The notes beneath the pieces are model-generated. The model saw nothing but the letters and a program-made list of their open reading frames with translations. It was not told the origin of the DNA and did not search any database. From JAJPHT01 sp035526585 (GTDB taxonomy: Archaea > Thermoplasmatota > SW-10-69-26 > JACQPN01 > JAJPHT01), in assembly GCA_035526585.1 (NCBI GenBank), contig DATLCC010000087.1, positions 1 through 64,000 on the forward strand: 64,000 bases of DNA. Reading direction: 5' to 3'. The first letter of the stretch is position 1, and the number at the start of each line of letters is the position of its first letter. Position numbers and translations under genes: made by a program. Of this stretch, positions 9,234-17,974 are shown piece by piece.

Positions 9234-9537
9234 CTGGAGGCGCAGGTGCCCGGATGCCGGGCGCACCCCCTGTTCGGGTGGAGCGGGTGGAGCCGGGTCC
9301 CTCCTGGGGCCGCGGGCGGGTCGGACCCGACCCCCATGGTTTCGTGTCCGCCGGCGGGCGGGGCAGTGTTTCCACCGGCTCCACTTTCGGAGCCCCTCCT
9401 CGAATCTCTTTGCCCTGCGGGCGGATGGATGGGTTCCCGATGGTTCCGATGCAGGCCGCACCTGAACGCGCAGCGTTTCCGCTGGCATTCATGTGCTCGG
9501 CGTGCATTCGGCTCCTTCCCGCGACGCCCTGATCCCC
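9234..9537. other. Non-coding leader region of mcm with inverted repeats
   Basis: No credible gene lies in these 304 bases. They hold a hairpin with arms GGTGCCCGG and CCGGGCGCACC (9245-9267) and a dispersed inverted pair, GTGGAGCCGG near 9290 and CCGGCTCCAC near 9376. These could be regulatory or origin-associated, but no AT-rich unwinding tract is obvious and no orc1/cdc6 gene is in the window. Confidence 0.35.
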
Positions 9538-11760
9538 ATGTCCCCCCCGCCACCGCCCGAAGCCGGATCCGCCGCCCTCGACCCAGGGTCGGAAGAGCCT
9601 CAGGTGAAAAGCTGGGAGCGCTTCTTCAAGACGTACTACCGCGAGGAGATCAACGAGACCGCGATGGGGTGGCCCAACCGCCGCAGCCTCGTCATCGACT
9701 ACTTCGACCTCCACAACCACGACGCGAACCTCGCCGATTTCCTGCTGAACCGCCCGCGCGAGGCGCTCGCGCACGCGCACGAGGCGTTGAAGCTCGTCGA
9801 CGTCCCCGGCGCCGACCTCCTCCCTTCCATGCCCCTTGGGCGCGCCGCGCTCACGGTGCGCGTGACGCGGCTTCCCGCGACGCACACGATCGACGTGCGC
9901 GACCTGCGCGCAGACCATCTCGGCAAGCTCATCGCCGTGAAGGGGCTCGTGAAGAAGGTCACCGAGGTGCGCCCGAAGATCCAGGAAGCGTTCTTCGTCT
10001 GCTCCCGCTGCGGCAACCCCGTCGGCGTGGAGCAGGACGAGCACCTCGTGCTGCAAGAGCCCACGGAGTGCCATGAGGACCAGGGCGGCTGCGGGCGCGA
10101 GGCCAAGTTCAAGCTCATCGTCGGCGCGCACCGCGGCAAGTCGAGCCGCTTCATCGATACGCAGAAGCTCGAGGTCCAGGAGGCGCCGGAGAACATGCGC
10201 GGCGGCGAGCAGCCGCAGCGCCTGTCGCTCTTCGCGGAGGACGATCTCTGCGGCATGGTGCGCCCCGGCGAGCGCGTGACGATGAACGGCGTGCTGCGCT
10301 CCAGCGTTCGCAAGGACCACGGCGTGAAGAGCACGATCTTCGACATCTTCCTCGAGGTGAACTCGGTCGAGAAGCACGAGCAGGAGTTCGAGGAGATCAT
10401 GACGAGCGAGGAGGAGGAGGCGGAGATCCGCCGCTTCGCTCGCGACCCCGTCATCTACGACAAGCTGCGCGACGCGATCGCGCCGGCGCTCTACGGCATG
10501 GAGACGGAGAAGTTCACGCTCCTGCTGCAACTCTTTGGCGGCGTCGAGAAGATCCTTCCTGACAAGACGAAGCTCAGGGGCGATCTCCACGTCCTCCTCG
10601 TGGGCGACCCGGGCGTCGCGAAGTCGCAATTGATCCGCTACATGGCGAACCTCGCCCCGCGCGGCATCTACACGTCGGGCAAGTCGTCGAGCGGCGCCGG
10701 TCTCACCGCGGCGGCCGTGAAAGACGAGTTCGGCGAAGGCCGCTGGACCCTGGAAGCCGGCGCGATGGTGCTCGCCGACCGCGGCCTTCTGTGCGTCGAC
10801 GAGATCGACAAGATGGACAAGAACGACCAGAGCTCGATGCACGAAGGCATGGAGCAGCAGTCGATCAGCGTCGCAAAGGCAGGCATCACGGCGACCCTGC
10901 AATCGCGCTGCAGCGTGCTGGGCGCCGCGAACCCCAAGAGCGGTCGCTTCGACGAGTTCACGCCCATCGCAGAGCAGGTCAACTTCCCGCCCGCGCTCCT
11001 TTCGCGATTCGACGTCATCTTCGTGATGCAGGACAAGCCGAAGGTCGAGCACGACGCGAAGCTCGCGAACTACATCCTCAACAACCATCGCGGCGGCGCC
11101 ATCCTCATGCAGCTGCGCCACGAGGACTCGCTCTACACCGAGGAGCAGGCCGACGCGCTCCTCGCGCGCATGCAGCCCGTGATCGCGCGCGAGATCGAGG
11201 GCTCGAAGCTCTTCAAGGACACGAAGGAGTTCCTGCGCAAGTACGTCGCGTACGCGAAGCGCTCGTGCCACCCGGTCCTCAGCGACGAGGCGCGCGAGAA
11301 GCTCGCGGCCTACTACGTCGACCTGCGCCGCCAGGCGGCGAACGCGGAGAGCAAGGCGATCCCGCTCACCGCGCGTCAGCTGGAGGCGCTCATCCGCATC
11401 AGCGAGGCAAGCGCGCGCGTGCGCCTCTCGCAGGAGGTCGCGATCGACGACGCCGAGCGCGCGATCCAGATCTACGAGTACTACATGCGGCGCCTGGGCT
11501 CGAGCGAGGGCGGCATCATGGACATCGACATGGTGGCCTCCGGCGTCTCGGCGAGCCAGCGCAACAACATCGGCACCGTGAAGCAGGTGATCCGCGACCT
11601 CGAGGCGGCCAACCCCGACGGCGCCGAGTGGCCCGAGGTCGTCCGCGAGGCCGAGCGGCGCGGCGTGCCCTTCGCGAAGCTCGACGAGATCGTGAAGCGC
11701 CTCAAGCAGCAGGGCGAGGTCTACCAGGGGCGCACGGACAACCACCTGAAGCTCGTGTAG
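9538..11760 (+). CDS. mcm: Replicative minichromosome maintenance helicase MCM
   Basis: The replicative DNA helicase, 740 residues, uninterrupted by an intein. The N-terminal domain includes a zinc ribbon (CSRCG near residue 155 with two more cysteines in ECHEDQGGCG). The AAA+ core shows Walker A GDPGVAKSQ (about residue 356), Walker B LLCVDEIDKM, sensor 1 GAANPKSGRFDEF and the arginine-finger SRFD. A C-terminal winged-helix segment follows. The ATG at 9538 was chosen over an upstream in-frame codon because the residues before it resemble no MCM. The proline-rich N-terminal tail is unusual but short. Confidence 0.97.
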   Translation: MSPPPPPEAGSAALDPGSEEPQVKSWERFFKTYYREEINETAMGWPNRRSLVIDYFDLHNHDANLADFLLNRPREALAHAHEALKLVDVPGADLLPSMPLGRAALTVRVTRLPATHTIDVRDLRADHLGKLIAVKGLVKKVTEVRPKIQEAFFVCSRCGNPVGVEQDEHLVLQEPTECHEDQGGCGREAKFKLIVGAHRGKSSRFIDTQKLEVQEAPENMRGGEQPQRLSLFAEDDLCGMVRPGERVTMNGVLRSSVRKDHGVKSTIFDIFLEVNSVEKHEQEFEEIMTSEEEEAEIRRFARDPVIYDKLRDAIAPALYGMETEKFTLLLQLFGGVEKILPDKTKLRGDLHVLLVGDPGVAKSQLIRYMANLAPRGIYTSGKSSSGAGLTAAAVKDEFGEGRWTLEAGAMVLADRGLLCVDEIDKMDKNDQSSMHEGMEQQSISVAKAGITATLQSRCSVLGAANPKSGRFDEFTPIAEQVNFPPALLSRFDVIFVMQDKPKVEHDAKLANYILNNHRGGAILMQLRHEDSLYTEEQADALLARMQPVIAREIEGSKLFKDTKEFLRKYVAYAKRSCHPVLSDEAREKLAAYYVDLRRQAANAESKAIPLTARQLEALIRISEASARVRLSQEVAIDDAERAIQIYEYYMRRLGSSEGGIMDIDMVASGVSASQRNNIGTVKQVIRDLEAANPDGAEWPEVVREAERRGVPFAKLDEIVKRLKQQGEVYQGRTDNHLKLV

Positions 11761-11850
11761 GCAAAGTCCGGCGGCTGCTGGCCGTCTCCTCGCTCAGATG
11801 CGCCTATGCAGCCGACACGCATATCCCGCCTGGCGAAGAATGCGCGCCGC

Positions 11851-12387
11851 ATGACGATGGAAACGCTGCACGACCTGTTCGAGCACGAACTCAAGGACAT
11901 CTACGACGCGGAGTCGCGCCTGGTGGATGCGCTGCGCCAGCAGGCATCCGAATCGACCGATGCGCAGATACGAGCCGCGTTCCAGGCTCACATGAAGGAG
12001 ACCGAAGGGCAGAAGGAGCGCCTCGAGCAGGTCTTCGAGATCTGGGGCAAGGAGGCCACGCGGGGCGAGGGCTGCGCGGGGGTCCAGGGGCTCCTCGAGG
12101 AGCACAAGAACTTCAAGCGCGAGAAGCCCGCCGGCCCGATCCTCGACGTGTTCAACCTCGGCGCGGCGGCGAAGGTGGAGCGCTACGAGATCACGGCCTA
12201 CGAGGGACTCATCCGTCTTGCGACACAGATGGGGCTCGACGATGCGGTGGAGCTCCTCGAGCAGAACCTCGAGGAGGAGGAGGCGACGCTCGAGAAGGTC
12301 ACCGGCTTCCTCGACGACGAGAAGGTCGTCGCGAAGATGAAGACCGGCGAGAAGGTCGGCTCCAAGGGGCCGACCCGGTCGCGCTGA
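11851..12387 (+). CDS. Ferritin-like DUF892 (YciE/YciF-type) protein
   Basis: A 178-residue four-helix-bundle protein of the DUF892 family, often tied to stress responses. It begins METLHDLFEHELKDIYDAES and carries the paired helices LLEEHKNF and VERYEITAYEGLIRLA, with Glu/His residues that form a di-iron-like site in relatives. An upstream in-frame ATG at 11806 exists, but family members start at the TMETLHDLF segment. The Lys-rich C-terminal tail (GEKVGSKGPTRSR) is common in this family. It is convergent with the channel gene. Confidence 0.85.
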   Translation: MTMETLHDLFEHELKDIYDAESRLVDALRQQASESTDAQIRAAFQAHMKETEGQKERLEQVFEIWGKEATRGEGCAGVQGLLEEHKNFKREKPAGPILDVFNLGAAAKVERYEITAYEGLIRLATQMGLDDAVELLEQNLEEEEATLEKVTGFLDDEKVVAKMKTGEKVGSKGPTRSR

Positions 12388-12405
12388 AGGGAGTCCTCGC
12401 CATCG

Positions 12406-13344
12406 CTAGACGAGCTGCATCGCGAGGAAAGCGCCGACAGCCGCGACCGGAAGGATCCACGCCCCGCGCAGGTTGATCGTCCGTGAGCGGGCGGGATCCT
12501 TCCAACGGATGTCGGACAGCGCGACGAGCGCCGTGATCAGCACGCTCCCGAAGAGGAACACGTCGATCGAGAGCATGTAGCGATCGAGGAAGATCATGTG
12601 CGACAGGCTCGGCAGGCTTGCCGACTGGCCGGCGTGGAACATGACGCTGCTGATCGCCATGTTCGCCGTCAACGCGAACCGCGTCGCGATCTTGTCCGCT
12701 CCCACAAGGAAGAAGGAGACGGCGGAGATGACCACGAACGCGAGCGGCGGCACGATCACCTTGAGGACTCCGGAGAGCACGCTGCGCTCCAGCGTCACGA
12801 CGAAGCGCGCCTGGCTGTACGGCTCGTCGAAGCTGTAGTCGTTCTGGATCGTCTCGAACGACCAGTTCCGCACCTCCCAGCCTGCGGCCTGGAAGTCGTC
12901 GTCGAGCCCGCTCTTCTCGGTGCGCGGCGCGTACACGAGCTGGCTCTGCGGGAATGCGGTGTCCTCCACGCGGACCTCGATCGTCTGGCGGTCGAACGGG
13001 TACGCGTCGAAGCGCGGCTCGCTGTACAGGTTGGCCTGGATCCGGTACCAGAGCTCGCGCATGCCCGTGGTCTCGTTCACGAGGTCCGCCTGGAGGTCGC
13101 GGCTCGTCGCCCGGCCATTCGCGAACTCGAACGCGCCCGGCGTGAAATCGGGGGGCGCGCGTTGCGGGTCCCACGTCATGACGAGGTAGAAGTCCAGCAC
13201 GTAGCTGCCCTGCTTCGCGTCGTAGTTGCCGAGGTTCACGACGACCACCGTGATGTCGACGCGCACGGGATCCTGCGCCTGCGCAACACCCGACGGAGTG
13301 ACCACAAGCAGGAGAAGCCCGACGACGACAAGCCACCGCTCCAC
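12406..13344 (-). CDS. Pentameric ligand-gated ion channel homologue (Cys-loop family fold)
   Basis: A prokaryotic-type pentameric ligand-gated channel subunit, about 312 residues. It has a signal peptide (VERWLVVVGLLLLVV then AQAQ), a beta-rich extracellular domain with the family signature FDAYPFDRQTIEVRVE, no Cys-loop disulphide, and four hydrophobic helices in the last 125 residues (beginning VLKVIVPPLAFVV, then a pore-like ATRFALTANMAIS). The GTG at 13344 is preferred because it gives a normal short signal-peptide n-region and has TTAAGG about 26 bases upstream; ATG codons at 13401 and 13434 are alternatives. The ligand and ion are unknown. Confidence 0.8.
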   Translation of the reverse strand: MERWLVVVGLLLLVVTPSGVAQAQDPVRVDITVVVVNLGNYDAKQGSYVLDFYLVMTWDPQRAPPDFTPGAFEFANGRATSRDLQADLVNETTGMRELWYRIQANLYSEPRFDAYPFDRQTIEVRVEDTAFPQSQLVYAPRTEKSGLDDDFQAAGWEVRNWSFETIQNDYSFDEPYSQARFVVTLERSVLSGVLKVIVPPLAFVVISAVSFFLVGADKIATRFALTANMAISSVMFHAGQSASLPSLSHMIFLDRYMLSIDVFLFGSVLITALVALSDIRWKDPARSRTINLRGAWILPVAAVGAFLAMQLV

Positions 13345-13449
13345 GAAGGGCACAGGCAGGAGATCGCCCCTTAACGGTTTGGTGCGCACCGGAACACCCA
13401 TCCGGCGCGGCCGCCTGCGAGCCACGTGGCCCATCGCGCCGGGGATATC

Positions 13450-14286
13450 GTGGACCTCGTGCGCCTCACGCGCCCCGCGAATGCGTTCGTGGCAGCCGCG
13501 GGCGCGTACGTCGGCGCGCTCCTCTCCGGCGCGGCGTGGGTCCCGGAGCGCGCGGTCATCGCCTCAATGATCGCCGCGTTCACGTTCGCCGCCGCAGGCA
13601 ACGTGCGCAACGACCTCGGCGACATCGCGATCGACCGCGTCGCGCACCCCGAGCGCCCGCTCGCGCGCGGCAGCATCCACGCGGCGCAGGCCCGCCAGCT
13701 CGCTGTCGGGCTCTACCTCGTCTCGCTCGCAGCCGCGCTCCTCGTCTCCTGGTGGGGCGCGCTCCTCGTCCTCCTCGCGCTCCCCCTCATGGAAGCGTAC
13801 GAACGCTGGGGGAAGGCGCGTGGCCTCCCGGGCAACCTCCTCGTCGCGCTCCTCACCGGCGCCCCCTTCGTCCTTGGCGCCCTCGCGGGCGGCGGACATG
13901 TCGGCCCGGCCGCGCTCGCGGTGGCCGCCCTCGCCGCGCTCGCCACCGCGGGGCGCGAGGTGCTCAAGGACGTGGAGGACGTCGAAGCCGACGTCGGCTT
14001 CCGCCGCACGCTCCCGATGCGCATCGGCGCGCGCCGCGCAGCGCTCGTCGCGGGCGCGTTCCTCCTTGCCGCGGCCCTCCTCTCGCCGCTGCCCTTTCTC
14101 CTCGAAACCGTTTTAGGCGAATGGTATCTTCTTGGCGTCGTCGCCGCAGACGCCTGTTTCCTCGCCGCCGCGGCGATGGGCAGCCGCGCGCCAGGACGCG
14201 CGCAGCGCCTCGTGAAGCTGGGCATGGTCGCGGCGCTCCTCGCGCTCGTCCTGGGGCGCGCAAGCTTCGTGGAGATGACCCTGTGA
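13450..14286 (+). CDS. ubiA: UbiA-family prenyltransferase, probable DGGGP synthase
   Basis: An integral-membrane prenyltransferase, 278 residues, probably digeranylgeranylglyceryl phosphate synthase, which adds the second isoprenoid chain in archaeal lipid synthesis. Both aspartate-rich motifs are visible: NVRNDLGDIAIDRVAHPERP and KDVEDVEADVGF. Multiple hydrophobic helices fill the rest. The GTG at 13450 was chosen (a GGGG lies nearby upstream and family members begin close to LVRLTRPANAF); a GTG at 13426 is an alternative. Its stop overlaps the GTG of the GGGP synthase gene, which makes its substrate, supporting the assignment. Confidence 0.9.
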   Translation: MDLVRLTRPANAFVAAAGAYVGALLSGAAWVPERAVIASMIAAFTFAAAGNVRNDLGDIAIDRVAHPERPLARGSIHAAQARQLAVGLYLVSLAAALLVSWWGALLVLLALPLMEAYERWGKARGLPGNLLVALLTGAPFVLGALAGGGHVGPAALAVAALAALATAGREVLKDVEDVEADVGFRRTLPMRIGARRAALVAGAFLLAAALLSPLPFLLETVLGEWYLLGVVAADACFLAAAAMGSRAPGRAQRLVKLGMVAALLALVLGRASFVEMTL

Positions 14287-15038
14287 CCGAGCGCGTGTGG
14301 GAGACCGTCCAGCGCCTGCTGCGCGACGGGCCCATCCACATGACGCTCCTGGACCCCGCCTCCTCGCCCGGACGCGCCGGCGAAGAGATCGCGACCATCG
14401 CCGCCTCGAAAGGCACGCACGCGATCATGGTCGGCGGCTCCACCGACGTCTCGAGCGACAACCTCGACACGCTCGTGCAGCACATCAAGGAGAAGACGCA
14501 CCTCCCCGTCATCTACTTCCCGAGCACGTCGGGCGCCATGAGCTCGCACGTCGACGCGATCTACTTCCTCAGCGTCCTCAACAGCCGCGACCCGCGCTTC
14601 ATCGTGCGCGAGCAGGCGCTGGGCGCGCCCCTCATCAAGGCGATCGGCATGGAAGCGATCCCGATGGGCTACATCCTCGTCGAGCCGGGGATGAAGGTCG
14701 GCGCGGTGAGCGACGCACACCTCATCGAGCGCACGAAACACGGCGCCGAGCGCGCGGCCGGCCTCGCCCTCGCCGCCCAATACTTCGGCATGAAGCTCGT
14801 CTACCTCGAATGCGGCAGCGGCGCCCCCAGCCCCTGCCCGGTAGACATCGTGCGTGCCGTCCGCGAGGTCCTCGACATCCCGCTCGTCGTGGGGGGCGGC
14901 ATCCGCAGCGGCGCCGAGGCGCGCGCCCTCCTCGAAGCGGGCGCCGACGTCCTCGTCACGGGGACGATCGCCGAGAACCGGCAGTTCGACCGGCTGGGCG
15001 AGGTCGTGGCGACGGTGCGCGAGCGGCGACGGGCGTGA
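14283..15038 (+). CDS. Geranylgeranylglyceryl phosphate (GGGP) synthase
   Basis: A TIM-barrel enzyme, 251 residues, that joins geranylgeranyl diphosphate to glycerol-1-phosphate, the first committed step of archaeal ether lipids. Recognisable segments are IHMTLLDPA, IMVGGSTDVSSDNLD, VIYFPSTSGAMSSHVDA, KLVYLECGSGAP and VVGGGIRSGAEAR. The start GTG at 14283 overlaps the ubiA stop (GTGA), placing two successive lipid steps in one operon. Tandem palindromes follow the gene. Confidence 0.95.
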   Translation: MTERVWETVQRLLRDGPIHMTLLDPASSPGRAGEEIATIAASKGTHAIMVGGSTDVSSDNLDTLVQHIKEKTHLPVIYFPSTSGAMSSHVDAIYFLSVLNSRDPRFIVREQALGAPLIKAIGMEAIPMGYILVEPGMKVGAVSDAHLIERTKHGAERAAGLALAAQYFGMKLVYLECGSGAPSPCPVDIVRAVREVLDIPLVVGGGIRSGAEARALLEAGADVLVTGTIAENRQFDRLGEVVATVRERRRA

Positions 15039-15046
15039 GATGCCAA

Positions 15047-15070
15047 GTGGCGCCACATGGCGCCATGTGG
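15047..15070. promoter_or_regulatory. Overlapping tandem palindromes, candidate operator
   Basis: GTGGCGCCAC (15047-15056) overlaps the perfect 18-base palindrome with half-site CCACATGGC (15053-15070). It lies nine bases past the GGGP synthase stop and about 100 bases upstream of the TATA box of the membrane-bound winged-helix regulator. It could be an operator or a terminator; there is no T-run. Confidence 0.4.
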
Positions 15071-15170
15071 GGGACATTTCAACGCTTCAACGGTCAAAAC
15101 CCCGGCCTGGCGCGGGCGCGCGTGCGCGAGCCAGCATGTTTCAACCACTGTTCAACGAGGGGTCCAATCC

Positions 15171-15180
15171 CTTTATATGT
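15171..15180 (+). promoter_or_regulatory. TATA promoter of the membrane winged-helix gene
   Basis: CTTTATATGT, centred about 29 bases before the ATG at 15204, consistent with a leaderless transcript and one of the clearest TATA boxes in the window. Confidence 0.6.
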
Positions 15181-15203
15181 CCACCGCGGGCCTCGTTCGA
15201 CCG

Positions 15204-16865
15204 ATGACAGCGAAGGCTTGGTTCGTCCTCGCGTGGCTCGCGGTGCTCCCCCTTGCGGCGGCCACCTACGGCGAGGGTAGCGCGCTCGAGGTCGCGGCGC
15301 CGGCGACGACCGATGGCCAGGCCGACACGCTCCTTCCCGCCGGGGTCGCGAGCTTCGTGAGCCCCAGCGCGAGCACGCCGATCCTCGTCCATCTCAATGC
15401 GGATGGGGCGCAGGTGGTGCTCCGGACCTACGATCCAAGCTGCGGCTTCCCCACCACGATCCCGGGCGCGCCCCCGGGCGCCTGCGGCGGGCAAGGACAG
15501 GCGCGCGACGAGGAGGTCGTCCTTTCCGACGTGAGCCTCGCGGTCGTGAAGCCCCTTTCCGCCTACAAGCTCGTCGTGTCGACCGACCGCCAGTATGCGG
15601 ACTCGCCGAGCTTCGGCGCGGGCGGCGACCTCGTCGTCACGACGAGCGGCACGACCACGCTTGGCACGAACGACGCGCCCCAGTACCTCTCGGGGAGCGA
15701 CACCGGGTGGAACTCGGACACGTCCAACAAGCCCTTCCAGCCGATCTACACGGCGGACGCGGACGGCGCGCAGTTCGGCGCGAGCGGCGCGATCTTCCGC
15801 GCGGTCGACAGCTTCGAGGTCTTCCTCCAGGGCGTCCAGATCACCGTCCTGGGCACGGACCCGGACGGGAGCGACTACAGCCAGACGTTCGACACCCGCG
15901 TCCCGAGCGACGCGAACGCGCCCATGAAAGTGCTGGTGGTCGAGGTGAACGGCGGCGACCTCCAGGCGACGTCGAGCGCGCCGTTCACCGGCTTCGCGCC
16001 GGCGGATCAGCATCCGATCACGGACGTGCACACGCGCGCGAAGTTCGACGGCGCGACCGGCACCGTGCACAAGGACGGCGACACGATCGACCATACATCG
16101 GAAGCGGTCTCGCTCGCCGGCCCCCTCTCGCTCCAGCTCACGCGGGCGGGCGACGGCCGCCTCGCGTACACGATCGTGGACGGCCTCCAGCTCTCCGCGC
16201 TCGCGCAGCCGCCTGCGGACGACGACAAGCCCATCCCGCCCGCCGCGCTCGCCGCAGCGGGCGCCGCTGGCGCCGGCGGCGCGGGCGCGCTCGTGGCGCT
16301 CCTGTACTTCTGGCCTCGCCTCAAATACGCGTGGACGCTCGCGCTCCTCCCGATGTACACGCGCATCGAGCGCGACGCCGTGCTCGAGCACGAGAAGCGC
16401 GACGAGCTCTACGAGCTGATCCGCGTCACGCCCGGCATCCACGCGCACGAGATCGGGGAGAAGGCGCGCATCGGCTGGGGCACGACCGTCTACCACCTGA
16501 AGCTCCTCGAGAACCACGGGCTCATCGTATCCAAGAAGAGCGGACGCTACAAGCGCTTCTTCGTGAACACGGGCGAGTACACCAAGAAGAAGGACGTCTA
16601 TGGCGCGCTGCGCAACGAGACCGCGAAGGGCGTCGCCGACTACATCGTGAACCACCCGGGCACGACGCAGAAGGAGATGTGCGCCGCGCTTGGCATCCAG
16701 CCCTCCCTCGCGAGCTGGCACGTCGAGAAGCTCGAAGGCGTCGAGCTCGTGAAGCGCGTGAAGGACGGCCGCATGGTGCGCTACTTCGCCGGCCCCGCGT
16801 GGAGCGAGCTCAACGTCCGCATCGACCCGCTGGGCGGGGGAGCCGGATCGCCGGCGGAGACGTAG
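15204..16865 (+). CDS. Membrane-anchored regulator: secreted sensor domain plus two winged-helix domains
   Basis: A 553-residue one-component regulator. It has a signal peptide (AWFVLAWLAVLPLAAA), an extracellular domain of about 320 residues with no family I recognise, a single membrane span rich in Ala/Gly (about 342-370) and a cytoplasmic part with two winged-helix DNA-binding domains (GIHAHEIGEKARIGWGTTVYHLKLLENHGL near 415-445, and GTTQKEMCAALGIQPSLASWHVEKLEGVELV near 485-515). It probably couples an outside signal to transcription. The ATG at 15204 is fixed by the TATA box; the frame stays open further upstream. Confidence 0.82.
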   Translation: MTAKAWFVLAWLAVLPLAAATYGEGSALEVAAPATTDGQADTLLPAGVASFVSPSASTPILVHLNADGAQVVLRTYDPSCGFPTTIPGAPPGACGGQGQARDEEVVLSDVSLAVVKPLSAYKLVVSTDRQYADSPSFGAGGDLVVTTSGTTTLGTNDAPQYLSGSDTGWNSDTSNKPFQPIYTADADGAQFGASGAIFRAVDSFEVFLQGVQITVLGTDPDGSDYSQTFDTRVPSDANAPMKVLVVEVNGGDLQATSSAPFTGFAPADQHPITDVHTRAKFDGATGTVHKDGDTIDHTSEAVSLAGPLSLQLTRAGDGRLAYTIVDGLQLSALAQPPADDDKPIPPAALAAAGAAGAGGAGALVALLYFWPRLKYAWTLALLPMYTRIERDAVLEHEKRDELYELIRVTPGIHAHEIGEKARIGWGTTVYHLKLLENHGLIVSKKSGRYKRFFVNTGEYTKKKDVYGALRNETAKGVADYIVNHPGTTQKEMCAALGIQPSLASWHVEKLEGVELVKRVKDGRMVRYFAGPAWSELNVRIDPLGGGAGSPAET

Positions 16866-16979
16866 TCGCCGCCAAGATGCAGGAGCCCTCTCCCCTGCCT
16901 CCGTCCTCCCGCTTCCTCTTCCGCTTCCGCCACCTCTTGGCAGAGGAACCCTGAAGCGCGCCCCCCGCCTCGCGCGCGC

Positions 16980-17657
16980 ATGGCGCGCCACCCTGTCATC
17001 GAGGGGATGCTGCGCGCCCTCTCGCTCGCGCCCGGCATCATCCCGCTCGGCATGGTCTTCGGCGCCGCCGCGAGCGCCGCCGGCATGGGCGCGGCGGGCG
17101 CGACGCTCCTCTCTGCGCTCGTGTTCGCAGGCGGCGCGCAGTTCGCCTCGCTCGCATATCTGGGCGCCCCTTACGTCGCGATCGGCCTCGTCGCGATCGT
17201 GAACTCGCGCTATTTTCTGCTTTCCGCTGCGGCGCTGGACCTGGCCCGGAGGGCGGGCGCCACGCGCGCGCAGCGCGTGCTCATCGCTCTGGGCGTCGTG
17301 GATGAGAGCTACGCGCTCCAGGCCGCGTGGGCCAGAGAGACGATCCCGTCGATCGTGGGCCTCCTTGCGGTCCCGTTCACGTTCTGGACCATGTGGGTGG
17401 GCGGGACGTTGGCGGGCGCGCTCATCGGGGATCGGTTGCCTTCGCTCGTCCCATTCGGCCTGGACTACGCGCTCCCCGGCATCTTCGTCGGCCTTCTGGG
17501 CATCTTCGCCGACACGCGCGCGCGCCTCGTGGCGGGACTCGTCGCGCTTGCGCTGGGTGGCGCGCTCGCCCTCGCGGGCTTCGGCACGATCGCGGTCTTG
17601 CTCGTGCCGCCCGCGCTCGCGTTCGCGCTCGGGAGGTGGGGGCCTGCTCAGCGCTGA
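16980..17657 (+). CDS. azlC: AzlC family branched-chain amino acid export subunit
   Basis: A 225-residue multi-span membrane protein of the AzlC family, the large subunit of a branched-chain amino acid exporter. Characteristic features are PGIIPLGMVFGAAASAAG near the N-terminus, FAGGAQFASLAYLGA, NSRYFLLSAA and VDESYA. The partner azlD follows with a short overlap. Export of branched-chain amino acids or analogues is known for the family; the substrate here is not shown. Confidence 0.9.
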   Translation: MARHPVIEGMLRALSLAPGIIPLGMVFGAAASAAGMGAAGATLLSALVFAGGAQFASLAYLGAPYVAIGLVAIVNSRYFLLSAAALDLARRAGATRAQRVLIALGVVDESYALQAAWARETIPSIVGLLAVPFTFWTMWVGGTLAGALIGDRLPSLVPFGLDYALPGIFVGLLGIFADTRARLVAGLVALALGGALALAGFGTIAVLLVPPALAFALGRWGPAQR

Positions 17658-17952
17658 ATGGATCCTCGTGCTTGGCGCGGGCGCGGCGAGCGTCGCCATC
17701 CGCCTCGCGCCCGAGATGTGGCTGCGCGGCCGCGCGCCCCCCACCGCCCTCGCGCGAGCCCTCCCCTGGCTGCCCGTGGTGGTCGCGGGCGCGCTTGCCG
17801 GCATCCTCCACTTCGGAGCGCCTCCGGACGTGCGCTCGCAATACCTCATCGCGGCGATACCAGCGGGCTCCACCCTTCTATGGCGCCGCTCCTTCTACCT
17901 GCCGCTCCTCGCAGGCGCGGCGACGCTGGCATTGCTGCGAGCGATGACCTAG
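17644..17952 (+). CDS. azlD: AzlD family branched-chain amino acid export subunit
   Basis: A small hydrophobic protein of about 102 residues matching AzlD, the obligate partner of AzlC. The frame opens with no ATG, GTG or TTG at the expected place. A strong GGGAGGTGGGG immediately precedes a CTG at 17644 (Leu-Leu-Ser-Ala-Glu-Trp), which is taken as the start; the nearest conventional codon is the GTG at 17668. Three or four membrane spans are evident (ILVLGAGAASVAIRLAPEM, WLPVVVAGALAGILHFG, LAGAATLALLRAM). It overlaps azlC by 14 bases. Confidence 0.75.
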   Translation: MLSAEWILVLGAGAASVAIRLAPEMWLRGRAPPTALARALPWLPVVVAGALAGILHFGAPPDVRSQYLIAAIPAGSTLLWRRSFYLPLLAGAATLALLRAMT

Positions 17953-17974
17953 CGACGTGCTGCGCGCCCGCGAC

